DNA of 64,000 nucleotides from Halorubrum trapanicum (lineage in GTDB: Archaea; Halobacteriota; Halobacteria; Halobacteriales; Haloferacaceae), in assembly GCF_017873555.1 (NCBI RefSeq), contig NZ_JAGGKE010000011.1:50281-114280 (forward strand), in the 5' to 3' direction. Positions 1-11,508 of this stretch are shown in pieces. A program made the position numbers and the translations under genes. Each line of letters opens with the position of its first letter. Positions within the stretch are counted from its first letter, which is position 1. The notes below the pieces were generated by a model. The model saw only the letters and a list, made by a program, of their open reading frames with translations, was not told the origin of the DNA and did no database searches.

Positions 1-1466
1 AACCCTTCTCCGTCGTCGCGTTTCCCGACGCGCTCACCGCCGTCCGGAGGAACCGGTTCGAGGGGTGGACGGAGGGCCGCCAGCCGCTTTCGGTCACCGG
101 ACTCCTCGAACTCGACGCGGTCGCTCCCGATGACGGCTCGGGAGGCGACACCGACTCGGGAGACGGTGGTTCCGGGACGGACGGAAACGCGACGACGGGC
201 AACGTGACGACGGGCAACGCGATGACTGGTGACACGGGTGACGCGGACGACGGCGACGGAGCCGATACGGACGACGGCGGCGGAGATGTCCTCCGACTCG
301 TGACGACCGACGACCGCATCACCGAGAACTGGAACCCGATCGCCGCGGAGTACCGGAAGTACGGTACGTTCACCGGGCTGCTGTACGACCCGCTCGTCCG
401 CGCGGACGGCGAGTCCGTCGTCCCGTGGCTGGCGGCCGACTGGGAGCGGGTCGACGACGACGCCGTCGACGTCTCGCTCCGCGACGCTCGGTGGCACGAC
501 GGTGAACCCGTGACCGCGAGCGACGTCGCGTTCACCTACGAGTTCCTCCGGGACACGTCGCTGGGGAACGTCGAGACGCCGGTTCCGACCCCGCGGTTCC
601 GCGGTCGGAGCTCCCTCGTCGAAGACGAGCGGGTCCTCGACGACGCGACCGTTCGTCTCACCGTCCCCGACGTCAACGAGACGGCCGTTTCTCGGGCGCT
701 TCAGGCGCCGATACTCCCGGAACACGTCTGGTCGGAGCGGACAGACGCGGCGACGATCGCCGGCTTCGAGTTCGACTTCGAGACGACGGAGGCGGTCGTC
801 TCGAACAACCCCGATCCGGTCGGCAGCGGTCCGCTGCGCTTCGTCGAGGCGACCGCGGGGGAGTCGGTCGTCTTCGAACGGAACCCCGACCACTTCCTCG
901 GCCGCCCGGCGTCAGACGACGCCGAGGCGGCCGAGGAGACGACGGACCCGCGTGGGGGAATCCCGTCCAGATACCACGGGAAGCCTGCCTTCGATCGACT
1001 CCGGATCGAGGTGTTGCCGTCGGACATTTCGGCCGTGGAGTCGGTCGCCGAGGGGCTCGCGGACGCGACCGCCTCGAACCTCGGTCCGGCGTCGGTCCCG
1101 CGGATCGGCCGCTCGGACGACGCCCGGCTCGTGAGCGGCCGATCGGCGGCGTTCTATCACGTCGGGTACAACGTGCGGCGGAGCCCGCTGTCGAACCCTC
1201 GCTTCCGCGCGGTCATCGCGCGGTTGATCGACAAGTCCGCGGTCGTCGAGGACGCGTTCAACGGGTACGCGAAGGCGGCGACCTCCCCGCTCGCGGCGTC
1301 GGCGGACGCGGTTCCGGAATCGCTGACGTGGACCGGCGAGACCGACCCCGTTCACCCGTTCTTCGACGACGGGGGATCGCTGGACGTCGCGGCCGCCAGG
1401 GCGGAGCTTCGCGACATCGGATACCGCTTCGACGACGAGGGACGGCTGCTCTCGCGGGGGCAATGA
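1..1466 (+). CDS. ABC transporter substrate-binding protein, family 5 (5' partial, duplicated or permuted)
   Basis: The reading frame is open from the first bases of the window, so the gene begins upstream. The visible protein opens with a stretch resembling the C-terminal end of a dipeptide/nickel-type (SBP_bac_5) solute-binding protein (FSVVAFPDAL...RFEGW). A Gly/Asp/Thr-rich linker of about 55 residues follows. A second SBP_bac_5 N-terminal half then starts (VLRLVTTDD..NWNPIAAEY, WHDGEPVTASDVAFTYEFL, SGPLRFVE, YNVRRSPLSNPRFRAVIARLID). It stops at GYRFDDEGRLLSRGQ, just where the second lobe should begin. Family proteins bind peptides or related solutes outside the cell for an ABC importer. 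The stop codon overlaps the ATG of the PAP2 gene. Whether this is a full copy plus half a copy, or a circularly permuted protein, cannot be decided from the window. Confidence 0.75.
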   Translation, partial: PFSVVAFPDALTAVRRNRFEGWTEGRQPLSVTGLLELDAVAPDDGSGGDTDSGDGGSGTDGNATTGNVTTGNAMTGDTGDADDGDGADTDDGGGDVLRLVTTDDRITENWNPIAAEYRKYGTFTGLLYDPLVRADGESVVPWLAADWERVDDDAVDVSLRDARWHDGEPVTASDVAFTYEFLRDTSLGNVETPVPTPRFRGRSSLVEDERVLDDATVRLTVPDVNETAVSRALQAPILPEHVWSERTDAATIAGFEFDFETTEAVVSNNPDPVGSGPLRFVEATAGESVVFERNPDHFLGRPASDDAEAAEETTDPRGGIPSRYHGKPAFDRLRIEVLPSDISAVESVAEGLADATASNLGPASVPRIGRSDDARLVSGRSAAFYHVGYNVRRSPLSNPRFRAVIARLIDKSAVVEDAFNGYAKAATSPLAASADAVPESLTWTGETDPVHPFFDDGGSLDVAAARAELRDIGYRFDDEGRLLSRGQ

Positions 1467-2329
1467 CGCCGTTTTTGTCCGTCCTCGCGTCGGTCGTCGC
1501 GTGGGTCGGGACGATGCTGGCGGTTGCGAGCGTCGCGATCGTCGGGCCGGCCCGGCTCCGCGAGGCGTGGAGCGGGCTTCGCGCGCGGCTGTGGGACGCG
1601 CGCCGGGCCGTCGCGGTCCTGTGTGCGGTGCTGCTCGCCAGCGCGATCGGCCGGAGCTCGCTTCAGTCGGTCTCGGAGCTGTTCGGTCTCCAGGCGACGG
1701 CGCTCATCTACGGGCTGGAGGGCGGGTTCGTCGCGTGGGTTCAGGCGACGTTCGCCCTCCCGGCGTTGACCGCGTATTTCTCGTGGGTGTACGTGTACGG
1801 CTACGCGTTCCTGCTCGCGTTCCCGGTGGTCGCGTACCTCGCGCTTCCGCGGACGGCGACGCTCAGGCGCGTCCTCGTCGCGTACGCGCTCAACTACGCG
1901 ATCGGGCTGGCGCTGTACACGGCGGTGTTCGCCTACGGACCGCGGAACGTGATGCCGGACATGGTGACGCCGCTCCTGTTCACCAACCAGCCCGACGTGA
2001 TGCTCCTCGCGACCGAGGTGAACGTGAACACGAACGTCTTCCCGTCGCTCCACACCTCGCTTTCGGTCACCGTGGGTACGTTTGCGGTGCTGACCCGCGA
2101 GGAGTACCCGCTGTGGACTCCGGTCGCGGTCCCGCTCTCGCTGTCGGTCGTCGTCGCGACGATGTACCTCGGCATCCACTGGCTCACCGACGTCGTCGCC
2201 GGCTTCGCGCTCGCGTTCGGCTCCGTCGCCCTCGCGTATCGCCTCGTGGACCCCCGGAGCGACGCCGCCGAACCGAGCGGCGACGCGGACGGGGAGTGTC
2301 CCGGCTCCGGGACCGGCGCGGACGACTGA
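1463..2329 (+). CDS. PAP2 superfamily membrane phosphatase
   Basis: A 288-residue membrane protein with about six hydrophobic helices. It carries the PAP2 signatures: PSLHT near residue 195, matching the P-S-G-H motif with L for G, and GIHWLTDVVAG near residue 238, matching the H-x3-D motif. Such proteins dephosphorylate or transfer lipid phosphates or head groups; some relatives are inositol-phosphoceramide synthase-like. The ATG at 1463 overlaps the stop of the preceding solute-binding protein gene (ATGA), so translation is probably coupled. The C-terminus is an acidic tail. The substrate is not predictable from sequence. Confidence 0.8.
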   Translation: MTPFLSVLASVVAWVGTMLAVASVAIVGPARLREAWSGLRARLWDARRAVAVLCAVLLASAIGRSSLQSVSELFGLQATALIYGLEGGFVAWVQATFALPALTAYFSWVYVYGYAFLLAFPVVAYLALPRTATLRRVLVAYALNYAIGLALYTAVFAYGPRNVMPDMVTPLLFTNQPDVMLLATEVNVNTNVFPSLHTSLSVTVGTFAVLTREEYPLWTPVAVPLSLSVVVATMYLGIHWLTDVVAGFALAFGSVALAYRLVDPRSDAAEPSGDADGECPGSGTGADD

Positions 2330-2371
2330 TCCGCGGAGGTTCCGTCGGTGTCGCCGTTCGGCGACCCGCGA

Positions 2372-3031
2372 TCAGACCCCTTCGACGAGCCGTTCGAGCT
2401 GCTCCGGCGGGACCGCGCCGCGGGCCGCGTGACCGTCGTACGCGAACGTCGGGACGCCGGTGACGCCCTGTCGCCTCGCGGCGTCGAACAGCTCGGTGAC
2501 GCGCTCGCGGAGGTCGTCGTCGTCGAGCGCGCGGTCGACGACTCCGGGTTCGAGACCGTCGATCTCGGCCGCGATATCGCCGAGCACGTCGCGGTCGCCG
2601 ATGTCGCGGCCCTCAAGCCAGAGCGCGTCGAAGACGGCCTCGTCGAACGCGAGCCACGCGTCCGGCGCGGTCTCGCGAACGCGGACCGAGACGATCTGCG
2701 CGGGCAGCGAGTCGACGTCGCTCGCGAGTTCCAGCTCCATCTCCTCGGCGCCGTACTCCGCTTGAAGCCGGCGGACGTTCTCGCGGGCCTGCTCGTAGTA
2801 CTCCTCGTCTTTTCCGGTGTCGGCGTCGCCGTCGATCTCGCCGTCCGGCCCGCGCTGGCCCGCCCGGAGGTCGAACGGGTGCCAGTCGATGTCGAGCGGC
2901 TCCTCGCGCGTCTCCTGATAGTTCGCGAGCGACCGCCGCCCGAGGAAGCAGAACGGGCAGACGTAGTCGGAGTAGACGGTGATCGCCTCGCGCTCGTCGG
3001 CGCCGGACGCCGCGTCGGAGTCGGTTGCCAT
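2372..3031 (-). CDS. DsbA/FrnE-family thioredoxin-fold oxidoreductase
   Basis: A 219-residue cytoplasmic-type protein with the thioredoxin-fold active site CPFC (Cys25, Cys28) in YSDYVCPFCFLGRRSL. It has the helical insertion typical of the DsbA-like FrnE/2-hydroxychromene-2-carboxylate isomerase group. The cis-proline segment is VTGVPTFAYDG near the C-terminus. There is no signal peptide, so a role as disulfide isomerase or oxidoreductase in the cytosol is most likely; this is family knowledge. The gene converges on the PAP2 gene (42-base gap) and diverges from thiD. Confidence 0.85.
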   Translation of the reverse strand: MATDSDAASGADEREAITVYSDYVCPFCFLGRRSLANYQETREEPLDIDWHPFDLRAGQRGPDGEIDGDADTGKDEEYYEQARENVRRLQAEYGAEEMELELASDVDSLPAQIVSVRVRETAPDAWLAFDEAVFDALWLEGRDIGDRDVLGDIAAEIDGLEPGVVDRALDDDDLRERVTELFDAARRQGVTGVPTFAYDGHAARGAVPPEQLERLVEGV

Positions 3032-3150
3032 GCCCCCGCTACGCCCCGGAGCCGAAAAGGTCGTTCGGCGACGGCAGCGTGGGCGCGACGCGCACGGTGG
3101 CGCTCGCCCGGCGTGCGGACCGTCCGCGTCGATCCCAAACCACTACCAAT

Positions 3151-3158
3151 TAATACAA
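3151..3158 (+). promoter_or_regulatory. TATA-box-like element for thiD
   Basis: TAATACAA lies about 24 bases upstream of the thiD ATG within an AT-rich island in otherwise GC-rich DNA. This is the usual spacing for leaderless haloarchaeal mRNAs. No TPP-riboswitch-like structure fits in the space. Confidence 0.5.
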
Positions 3159-3177
3159 CTAAGTTTTACCACCGCGT

Positions 3178-4026
3178 ATGCCCGAGTACGATCCGGTCGA
3201 CCCGCCGGTCGCGCTGACGATCGCCGGCAGCGACAGCGGCGGCGGGGCGGGAATCCAGGCGGACCTGACCGCGATGACCGCGCACGGCGTCTTCGGGACC
3301 GCGGTCGTGACGGCGACGACCGCACAGAACACGCGGGGCGTCGAGGACGTCCACCCGCTCCCGGCCGACCACGTCGCGGCCCAGTACGCGGCGGTCGACG
3401 ACGACTTCGCCGTCGGGGCGGTCAAGACGGGGATGTTGGCGACCGCGGAAATCGTCGAGACGGTGACCGAGGCGGTCGCGGACGCCGACGCCCCGGTCGT
3501 CGTCGATCCCGTGATGGTCGCGGCGACCGGCGATCGACTGCTCTCTCCCACCGCCGAGGACGCCTACGAGGACCTGATCGCGGCCGCGACGCTCGTCACG
3601 CCGAACGCCGACGAGGCCGCGGTGCTGACCGGCGACGCGGTCGAGACCCCGGCCGACGCCGAGCGCGCGGCCCGCGACCTCGTCGCGCTCGGCGCGGACG
3701 CGGCGCTGGTGAAGGGCGGGCACCTCGACGGCGGGTCGGTCGACGGTGACGTCGTCGTCGACACGCTCGTTCAGGCCGACGGCGCGGGCGGTGACGGGAC
3801 CGTCCCGACCGTCGACCGCTTCGAGACGCCGCGGATCGACACCGACGCGACCCACGGCTCCGGCTGCGCGCTGTCGAGTGCGATCGCGGCACGGCTGGCG
3901 AGAGGAGAGCCGATTCGTGGAGCGGTCGGCGCCGCGGTCGAGGAGATGACCGAGGCGGTCCGGCGCGGCTACGACGCGGGTGAGGGACCGGGCGCGGTCA
4001 ACCCGACGGTGTTAGGCAAGGAGTGA
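3178..4026 (+). CDS. thiD: hydroxymethylpyrimidine/phosphomethylpyrimidine kinase
   Basis: A 282-residue ribokinase-fold kinase that phosphorylates HMP and HMP-P for thiamine synthesis. Signatures are the N-terminal LTIAGSDSGGGAGIQAD, the substrate-loop GVFGTAVVTATTAQNT, VVVDPVMVAATGDRLL, and the C-terminal THGSGCALSSAIAARLARG anion-hole segment containing the catalytic Asp region. Length fits a kinase domain alone. Many archaeal ThiD proteins carry a C-terminal ThiN domain, which is absent here, so thiamine-phosphate synthase activity must come from another gene. The start follows a TATA-like box at leaderless distance. Confidence 0.93.
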   Translation: MPEYDPVDPPVALTIAGSDSGGGAGIQADLTAMTAHGVFGTAVVTATTAQNTRGVEDVHPLPADHVAAQYAAVDDDFAVGAVKTGMLATAEIVETVTEAVADADAPVVVDPVMVAATGDRLLSPTAEDAYEDLIAAATLVTPNADEAAVLTGDAVETPADAERAARDLVALGADAALVKGGHLDGGSVDGDVVVDTLVQADGAGGDGTVPTVDRFETPRIDTDATHGSGCALSSAIAARLARGEPIRGAVGAAVEEMTEAVRRGYDAGEGPGAVNPTVLGKE

Positions 4027-4157
4027 GTGGTCGAAACGCTATCGTCTGACTCTGCCGAGTTCCGGTTCTTCGGAGACGATCTCTGTCGAGACGGCCGGTC
4101 AGCGAACGTGCGTCTCACCGACCGAACCTCTTTCAATAACGACTATGAGCCTGAACT

Positions 4158-4547
4158 ATGGAACGGAAACGAATATCGTCTGGAACCGAATGGGAGTCGA
4201 AAGTCGGGTACTCTCGGGCCGTTCAAAAGGGCTCTCAAGTACACGTTTCTGGAACGACAGCGACTAGCGATGCTGGTGATATAGTTGGCAAAGACGACGC
4301 GTACGAACAGACGAAAAAAGCACTCCAGAACATCGAAGACGCCCTTCGAGAGACTGATACATCACTTGAGGACGTGGTCAGAACTCGAATGTTCGTCACC
4401 GATATCGATGAGTGGGAGGCAATCGGTGAGGCCCATGGTGAAGTGTTTCGTGACGTTCGCCCAGCCACCAGCATGGTGGAGGTGAATCGCCTCATCGATC
4501 CGGAGTTACTCGTTGAGATCGAGGCGGTTGCGATTATCTCTGAGTAA
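4158..4547 (+). CDS. RidA/YjgF-family protein
   Basis: A 129-residue single-domain protein of the Rid (YER057c/YjgF/UK114) superfamily, with YSRAVQKGSQVHVSGTTA at the N-terminus and RPATSMVEV..LLVEIEAVAI at the C-terminus. In canonical RidA the motif PARS supplies the arginine that binds the carboxylate of 2-iminoacids. Here the position is Thr (PATS), so the protein belongs with the non-archetypal Rid groups, and imine deaminase activity should not be assumed. Its DNA is clearly less GC-rich than its neighbours and uses codons such as AGA, AAA and TCA freely, suggesting recent transfer. Confidence 0.82.
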   Translation: MERKRISSGTEWESKVGYSRAVQKGSQVHVSGTTATSDAGDIVGKDDAYEQTKKALQNIEDALRETDTSLEDVVRTRMFVTDIDEWEAIGEAHGEVFRDVRPATSMVEVNRLIDPELLVEIEAVAIISE

Positions 4548-4683
4548 GTCCCTCCCCTGTACTGAGCGATTCGTGAGTCCTCTGTACTGAGATTGAAGAC
4601 GAGAACCGATCAACTGCTAACTTTACGGAATACAAGGGGAATGCCCCGGAGCTTAACCTCGAAGTGATTCACGCCGCTCATTC

Positions 4684-5481
4684 CTATAAATACGCCAACG
4701 GGACCATCAGCGCGGCGCCGAGCGCGACGCCGCCGCCGAGGATCCGCCTGCCGCCGTGCGGGAGGTCGGAACCGGTCTCCAGCGCCTCGGGGATGAACTC
4801 CGAGCAGACGAGGTAGATCATCGCGCCCGCGGCGAAGCCGAAGCCGTACGGGAGGAACTCGCGGGCGTACCGCACGAACGCGAACGCGATCACGGCCCCG
4901 ATCGGCTGCGGGAGACTGGAGAACACCGACCACCACACCATCTTCCACTTCGAGACGCCCATCGCCCGCAGCGGGATCGAGATGGCCGTCCCCTCCGGGA
5001 CGTTGTGGATCGAGATGGCGACGGTCATGAACACGGCCAGTAGCGGGACCGTGAAGCCGAACAGCGCGGTGCCGCCCTCCAGTCCGAGGTCCGCGAAGGA
5101 GACGCCGACAGCGATCCCCTCCGGGAAGCTGTGGACCGTCAGCACGCCGAGGATCAGAAGTAGCTTCTTGAAGTCGGCCTCCGCGTACTCCCGCGGGTCG
5201 ATCTCGGCGTCGGTCAACACGTCGTGCGCGAGGACGACGAGAACGACGCCCGCGAGCATCCCGATCCCGATCTCCGCGGGGGTCCCCTCCGCGAGCCCCT
5301 CTTGGATCAGGCCGAACAGCGACGCCGACAGCATGATCCCCGACGCGAACCCCCACAGCGCAACGTTCCCGCGGTCGCTGATGGCGTCGAAGAAGAAGAA
5401 CGGCAGCGCCCCGATCCCGGTCGCCAGCGCCGTGATCAGGCCGGCGACGAAGACGAACGCGTAGGCGTCGAGCGCGACCAT
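4684..5481 (-). CDS. ZIP-family divalent metal transporter
   Basis: A 265-residue integral membrane protein with about eight helices. It contains the two diagnostic ZIP metal-binding helices, HSFPEG (TM4) and HNVPEG (TM5), as in the GufA/ZIP group that imports Zn, Fe or other divalent cations. The ATG at 5481 (MVALDAYAF) is preferred because the hydrophobic first helix follows at once; an ATG 45 bases upstream would add a charged, unrelated peptide. The gene lies 74 bases downstream of the chemotaxis transducer gene on the same strand and could be co-transcribed with it. Confidence 0.9.
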   Translation of the reverse strand: MVALDAYAFVFVAGLITALATGIGALPFFFFDAISDRGNVALWGFASGIMLSASLFGLIQEGLAEGTPAEIGIGMLAGVVLVVLAHDVLTDAEIDPREYAEADFKKLLLILGVLTVHSFPEGIAVGVSFADLGLEGGTALFGFTVPLLAVFMTVAISIHNVPEGTAISIPLRAMGVSKWKMVWWSVFSSLPQPIGAVIAFAFVRYAREFLPYGFGFAAGAMIYLVCSEFIPEALETGSDLPHGGRRILGGGVALGAALMVPLAYL

Positions 5482-5555
5482 CGGGCGGCGGTACGCCCGT
5501 CTCGGTGATAACTCCGGTGGGCGCATCCGCGTCCCGGGAAGGCGGTCGCCGGGCG

Positions 5556-6437
5556 CTACTCGACGAGTTCGCCCAGTTCGTCGATCTTCTCGGTCTGCTC
5601 CTCGTTGGCCGCCCCGATCCGCTCCGCCTCGGCCGCGACGTCGTCGGCGGTGTCGGCCGCCGAGTCGATCATCGACGACACCTCCTCGGTGGAGGCGGCC
5701 TGCTGGTCCGTCGCGTCGGCAACCTCGCCGACGCCCTCCGTGGCCTCGGTGACCGCGTCGTCGATGTCGTGGAGCACGTCGACCGTCTCGTCGACCCGGT
5801 CGAGACCCGTTCGGACCTCGTCGCTCGCGTTCTCGATCCGTTCGCTCGTCTCGTGGGTGTCCGCTTTGATCTCGTCGACCAGCTCCTCGATGTCCTCCGC
5901 GTTCCGCTGTGACTCCTCCGCGAGATTCTTCACCTCCTCGGCGACGACCGCGAAGCCGTCGCCCGCCTCGCCCGCCCGGGCCGCCTCGATGGAGGCGTTC
6001 AGCGCGAGCATGTTCGTCTGGTCGGCGATGTCGTCGATCACGTCGACGATCTCGTCGATCCGCCCGATCCGGTCTTCGAGCCGCGAGACGGTCTCGGACA
6101 CCTCGTCGTTGGCCGACTCGACGGTCTCCATCGCGTCGATCGCGTTCTCGGCGACCGCACACCCCTCCTCGGTCAGCTCCTGGGCGTGGCTGCTCACCGT
6201 CTCGACCTCCTCGGCGCTGGCGGCGATCTCCTCGACCGTCGCCGACAGGTTCGACACCTCCTCGGAGATCTCCCGCATGGACGCCGACTGCTCTTCGGTC
6301 AGCTCGGTCACCTCGTTCGACCCTTTCGAAACGATCTGCGAGATCCGGAGCAGCTGCTCTACGGTCTCGCCGATTTCCGCCTGCACGTCCGATTCAGGAG
6401 GGTCATCCGCCTCAGATCCGTTCGATCGGGTTGCCAT
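5556..6437 (-). CDS. soluble methyl-accepting chemotaxis transducer (Htr-like)
   Basis: A 293-residue all-helical protein made almost entirely of an MCP signalling domain. The hairpin tip ([19 protein letters not shown], then [16 protein letters not shown]) is the conserved CheA/CheW-binding region, flanked by long coiled-coil arms with Glu-rich methylation heptads. There is no transmembrane segment or HAMP domain, and only about 30 residues precede the coiled coil, with no recognisable sensor domain. It is probably a cytoplasmic transducer that receives its input from a partner protein. The ZIP metal transporter gene follows directly. Confidence 0.9.
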   Translation of the reverse strand: MATRSNGSEADDPPESDVQAEIGETVEQLLRISQIVSKGSNEVTELTEEQSASMREISEEVSNLSATVEEIAASAEEVETVSSHAQELTEEGCAVAENAIDAMETVESANDEVSETVSRLEDRIGRIDEIVDVIDDIADQTNMLALNASIEAARAGEAGDGFAVVAEEVKNLAEESQRNAEDIEELVDEIKADTHETSERIENASDEVRTGLDRVDETVDVLHDIDDAVTEATEGVGEVADATDQQAASTEEVSSMIDSAADTADDVAAEAERIGAANEEQTEKIDELGELVE

Positions 6438-6652
6438 ACGAACCTCTCCCCCCGGGGCGGTGGTTAAATTGACGGTGAAATTACCAGAACGGATAACGCA
6501 ACAGGAGCGGTGTAGGATCGGAAGTAATTCAGGGTTCTGTGGCCGTGTAAGTGGTTGCTTGTGGACAACGTCTCGAACGCAGTCATTCTCAAAATCTCCG
6601 GTATGATAATTGCTGGAAAACGCTTTTCAGGAAGTGTTGGCCGATTGTAAGC

Positions 6653-7066
6653 ATGGCAACATCGACGACAGTGATCGAGGAGACCGACATCTACACCGTC
6701 GAGTGGGACGCGTCGCTCGACCTCCCCGTGTTCACGTGGGACGAGTACGCCGCCGGCGAGGCGTTCCGCGAGGGCGCTCGGCGCTGGGAGGAGATCATCG
6801 CGGACCGGAACGCGGACAAGTACATCGTGAACACCGCGGGCGTGACCGCACACGACGACGCCGACAAGCGATGGCTCGGCGAGGAGTGGGTCCCCGACCT
6901 CATCGATAAGGGAGTGACGCGCGGCGCCGGCGTGTACGCGGACTCCGCGATCGCGAGCATGGAGATGGAGGAGGTCGAGAAACAGCTGAGTTCGATCGCC
7001 CCCGAGTTCGAGTTCCGCGCGTTCGCGAGCAACGAGGAAGCGAAGGCGTGGCTGCGAGACCAGTAA
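6653..7066 (+). CDS. STAS/SpoIIAA-like domain protein
   Basis: A 137-residue acidic protein that resembles the SpoIIAA-like/SEC14-type STAS proteins of haloarchaea: a beta-alpha N-terminal half (IYTVEWDASLDLPVFTW), the central KYIVNTAGVTAHDDADKRWLGEEWVP, and a C-terminal FEFRAFASNEEAKAWL. No enzymatic motif is seen; a role in protein-protein signalling is family-based. The ATG at 6653 was chosen because the upstream frame codes for a Cys/Trp-rich peptide unlike haloarchaeal protein, and the region before it is AT-rich. Confidence 0.62.
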   Translation: MATSTTVIEETDIYTVEWDASLDLPVFTWDEYAAGEAFREGARRWEEIIADRNADKYIVNTAGVTAHDDADKRWLGEEWVPDLIDKGVTRGAGVYADSAIASMEMEEVEKQLSSIAPEFEFRAFASNEEAKAWLRDQ

Positions 7067-7172
7067 CGCGACGCGGCGACTGACGCTCCCCTTTTTGCGT
7101 GGCGTGGTCACCCCGACGACGCCGGGCGGATAGTGAGACGAGGCCACCGGATCTCCCATCCCGCGTCACCGG

Positions 7173-8033
7173 TCACTCGGCTCCGCCGAGCCCGGCAGGC
7201 TCGATTTCGAAGATGCGAGCCTCACAGCCCTCACAGCGCCCGACAACCACGTCGCGGGTGGTACAACAGGACGCGACGACCTCCTCTCCGACCGTCACCT
7301 CGCCCCCGCAGGCCGGACACTCCTCGACGAACAGCCGCAGCCCGCCGAGCACCTCGCTCCGCGCCGGCTGCGGGAGGTCGGTCCACCCGTCGTCGTTCGC
7401 TCGCAGCACCCGGTCCGCGGCGGCGTCCGCGAGGAACGCCGGCTGCGACACCCAGTGGCCGATCCGATCGCCGTCGACGGCGGCGAACACCGCGTTCCCC
7501 CGCTCCTCGACCGACAGCCCCGGCTCGTCGGCGGCGTCCACGTCGGCGAGCCGCGCGACCGCCGCGGCGTCGTCCGCCTTCCGGGCGTCGTCGAGCGCGT
7601 CCCGCCACGCCGACGCGAACCACGGGGCGTACGTCAGGTCGCTCCCGTCGTCGGTCTCGACGAGCGCGCCGGCGTCGAGCAGGTACGACTGCGGGTCGAC
7701 GGCGGTCCCGTCGGGTGACGCCCCTCGCGACGCGTCCGCCGACGCCCGCGTCGCGCCCGTCGGCGCCTTCCCGAACAGTCGGAGCACCGACTTAGGGAGG
7801 TAGCGCTTCGTGAGTTCGGGCGTGCCCGGCACGAGGTAGCCGCGCAGCCAGACCGCCGCGAGCGAGACCGTCGTCGCGGCCGCGCCGACGGGCGGGGCGA
7901 CGGCGACGGCGACCGCCGCGCCGAGCGCGACTCCGATCGCGACGTTGACGACGGTACAGGGGAGACAGCGGTTCTCGCCGGTGTACTCTGGCTGTCGGAT
8001 CCGGTCGACGAGCGAGCCGCCCGGCGTGTCCAT
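7173..8033 (-). CDS. haloarchaeal membrane protein with C-terminal zinc-ribbon-like domain
   Basis: I do not recognise a named family. The 286-residue protein has a short N-terminus with a CLPC pair followed by one or two hydrophobic helices (about residues 28-70). A long acidic soluble region follows. A C-terminal segment holds paired cysteines (CPACGG, then CC and CEGC) that look like a zinc ribbon. The TM plus cytosolic zinc-ribbon layout suggests a membrane-anchored DNA- or protein-binding factor, but no function can be assigned. It is divergent from mutS. Confidence 0.6.
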   Translation of the reverse strand: MDTPGGSLVDRIRQPEYTGENRCLPCTVVNVAIGVALGAAVAVAVAPPVGAAATTVSLAAVWLRGYLVPGTPELTKRYLPKSVLRLFGKAPTGATRASADASRGASPDGTAVDPQSYLLDAGALVETDDGSDLTYAPWFASAWRDALDDARKADDAAAVARLADVDAADEPGLSVEERGNAVFAAVDGDRIGHWVSQPAFLADAAADRVLRANDDGWTDLPQPARSEVLGGLRLFVEECPACGGEVTVGEEVVASCCTTRDVVVGRCEGCEARIFEIEPAGLGGAE

Positions 8034-8160
8034 ACACCCCCTACGCGCGGCGGGAGCTTGTAACTACGGCCGCCGGGCCCCGCTCCCGCCGACCGTCCCG
8101 CGGGCGCAGTCGTCCGCGGACCCGCAGGGTTTTAGCCGCGCACGGCGGGAGTACGGACAT

Positions 8161-10989
<2,829 letters not shown>

Positions 10990-11036
10990 CTGCGTCTGAC
11001 GTAAGAACTAATGTCCGACCTCGTCGTGTGGTGTGT

Positions 11037-11387
11037 ATGGGCATCATGAGCAAGATCCTCGGCGGAAGTGGGAGCCGCTCCGTCGACGACTACGTCGAGC
11101 TCGACACGGACGACTTCGCCGACGCGCACGCGGAGACGGGTACGCAGGTACACTTCGCCGAAATCGGCGATCAGAGCGACATCATTCCGATCAAAGACGC
11201 CGTCTACGACGGCGACTTCGTCATCGCCGACATCACCCGCCACTCCACGTCGGACCGGACGATAGAACACGTCTACGACGAGCTTCGGCAGGTGGTCCAG
11301 GAGGTCGACGGCGACATCGTCCAGAAGGGCGACGACCAGATCATCGTCACTCCCACCGGCGTGAAGGTCTCGCGACAGAAACTGTAG
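11037..11387 (+). CDS. sepF: cell division protein SepF
   Basis: A 116-residue protein matching archaeal SepF, the FtsZ membrane anchor of archaea. A short amphipathic N-terminus (MGIMSKILGG) would bind the membrane, followed by an acidic linker and the compact SepF core (DIIPIKDAVYDGDFVIADITRH...DIVQKGDDQIIVTPTGVKVSRQ). The length is normal for the archaeal form. The ATG at 11037 places the membrane-binding helix at the very N-terminus, as required. The gene is 47 bases downstream of mutS. Confidence 0.9.
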   Translation: MGIMSKILGGSGSRSVDDYVELDTDDFADAHAETGTQVHFAEIGDQSDIIPIKDAVYDGDFVIADITRHSTSDRTIEHVYDELRQVVQEVDGDIVQKGDDQIIVTPTGVKVSRQKL

Positions 11388-11508
11388 GCACCTCGTTCCG
11401 GCGGTCTCGATCCGCCTCTCCTCCAGGTATCCCGCATCTGCGACCCGGACCCGGGCGTACCGGTCGAACCGTGTCATATATGCCGTTCTCCCGCCCACGT
11501 AGAGTCGA

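Noticed and set aside
3121..3177. TPP riboswitch in front of thiD
   Set aside because: A TATA-like box 24 bases before the ATG leaves no room for a leader; no conserved riboswitch strings are present.
4027..4284. 85-codon frame starting GTG between thiD and the RidA-like gene
   Set aside because: It overlaps the start of the RidA-like gene in another frame and has no family character.
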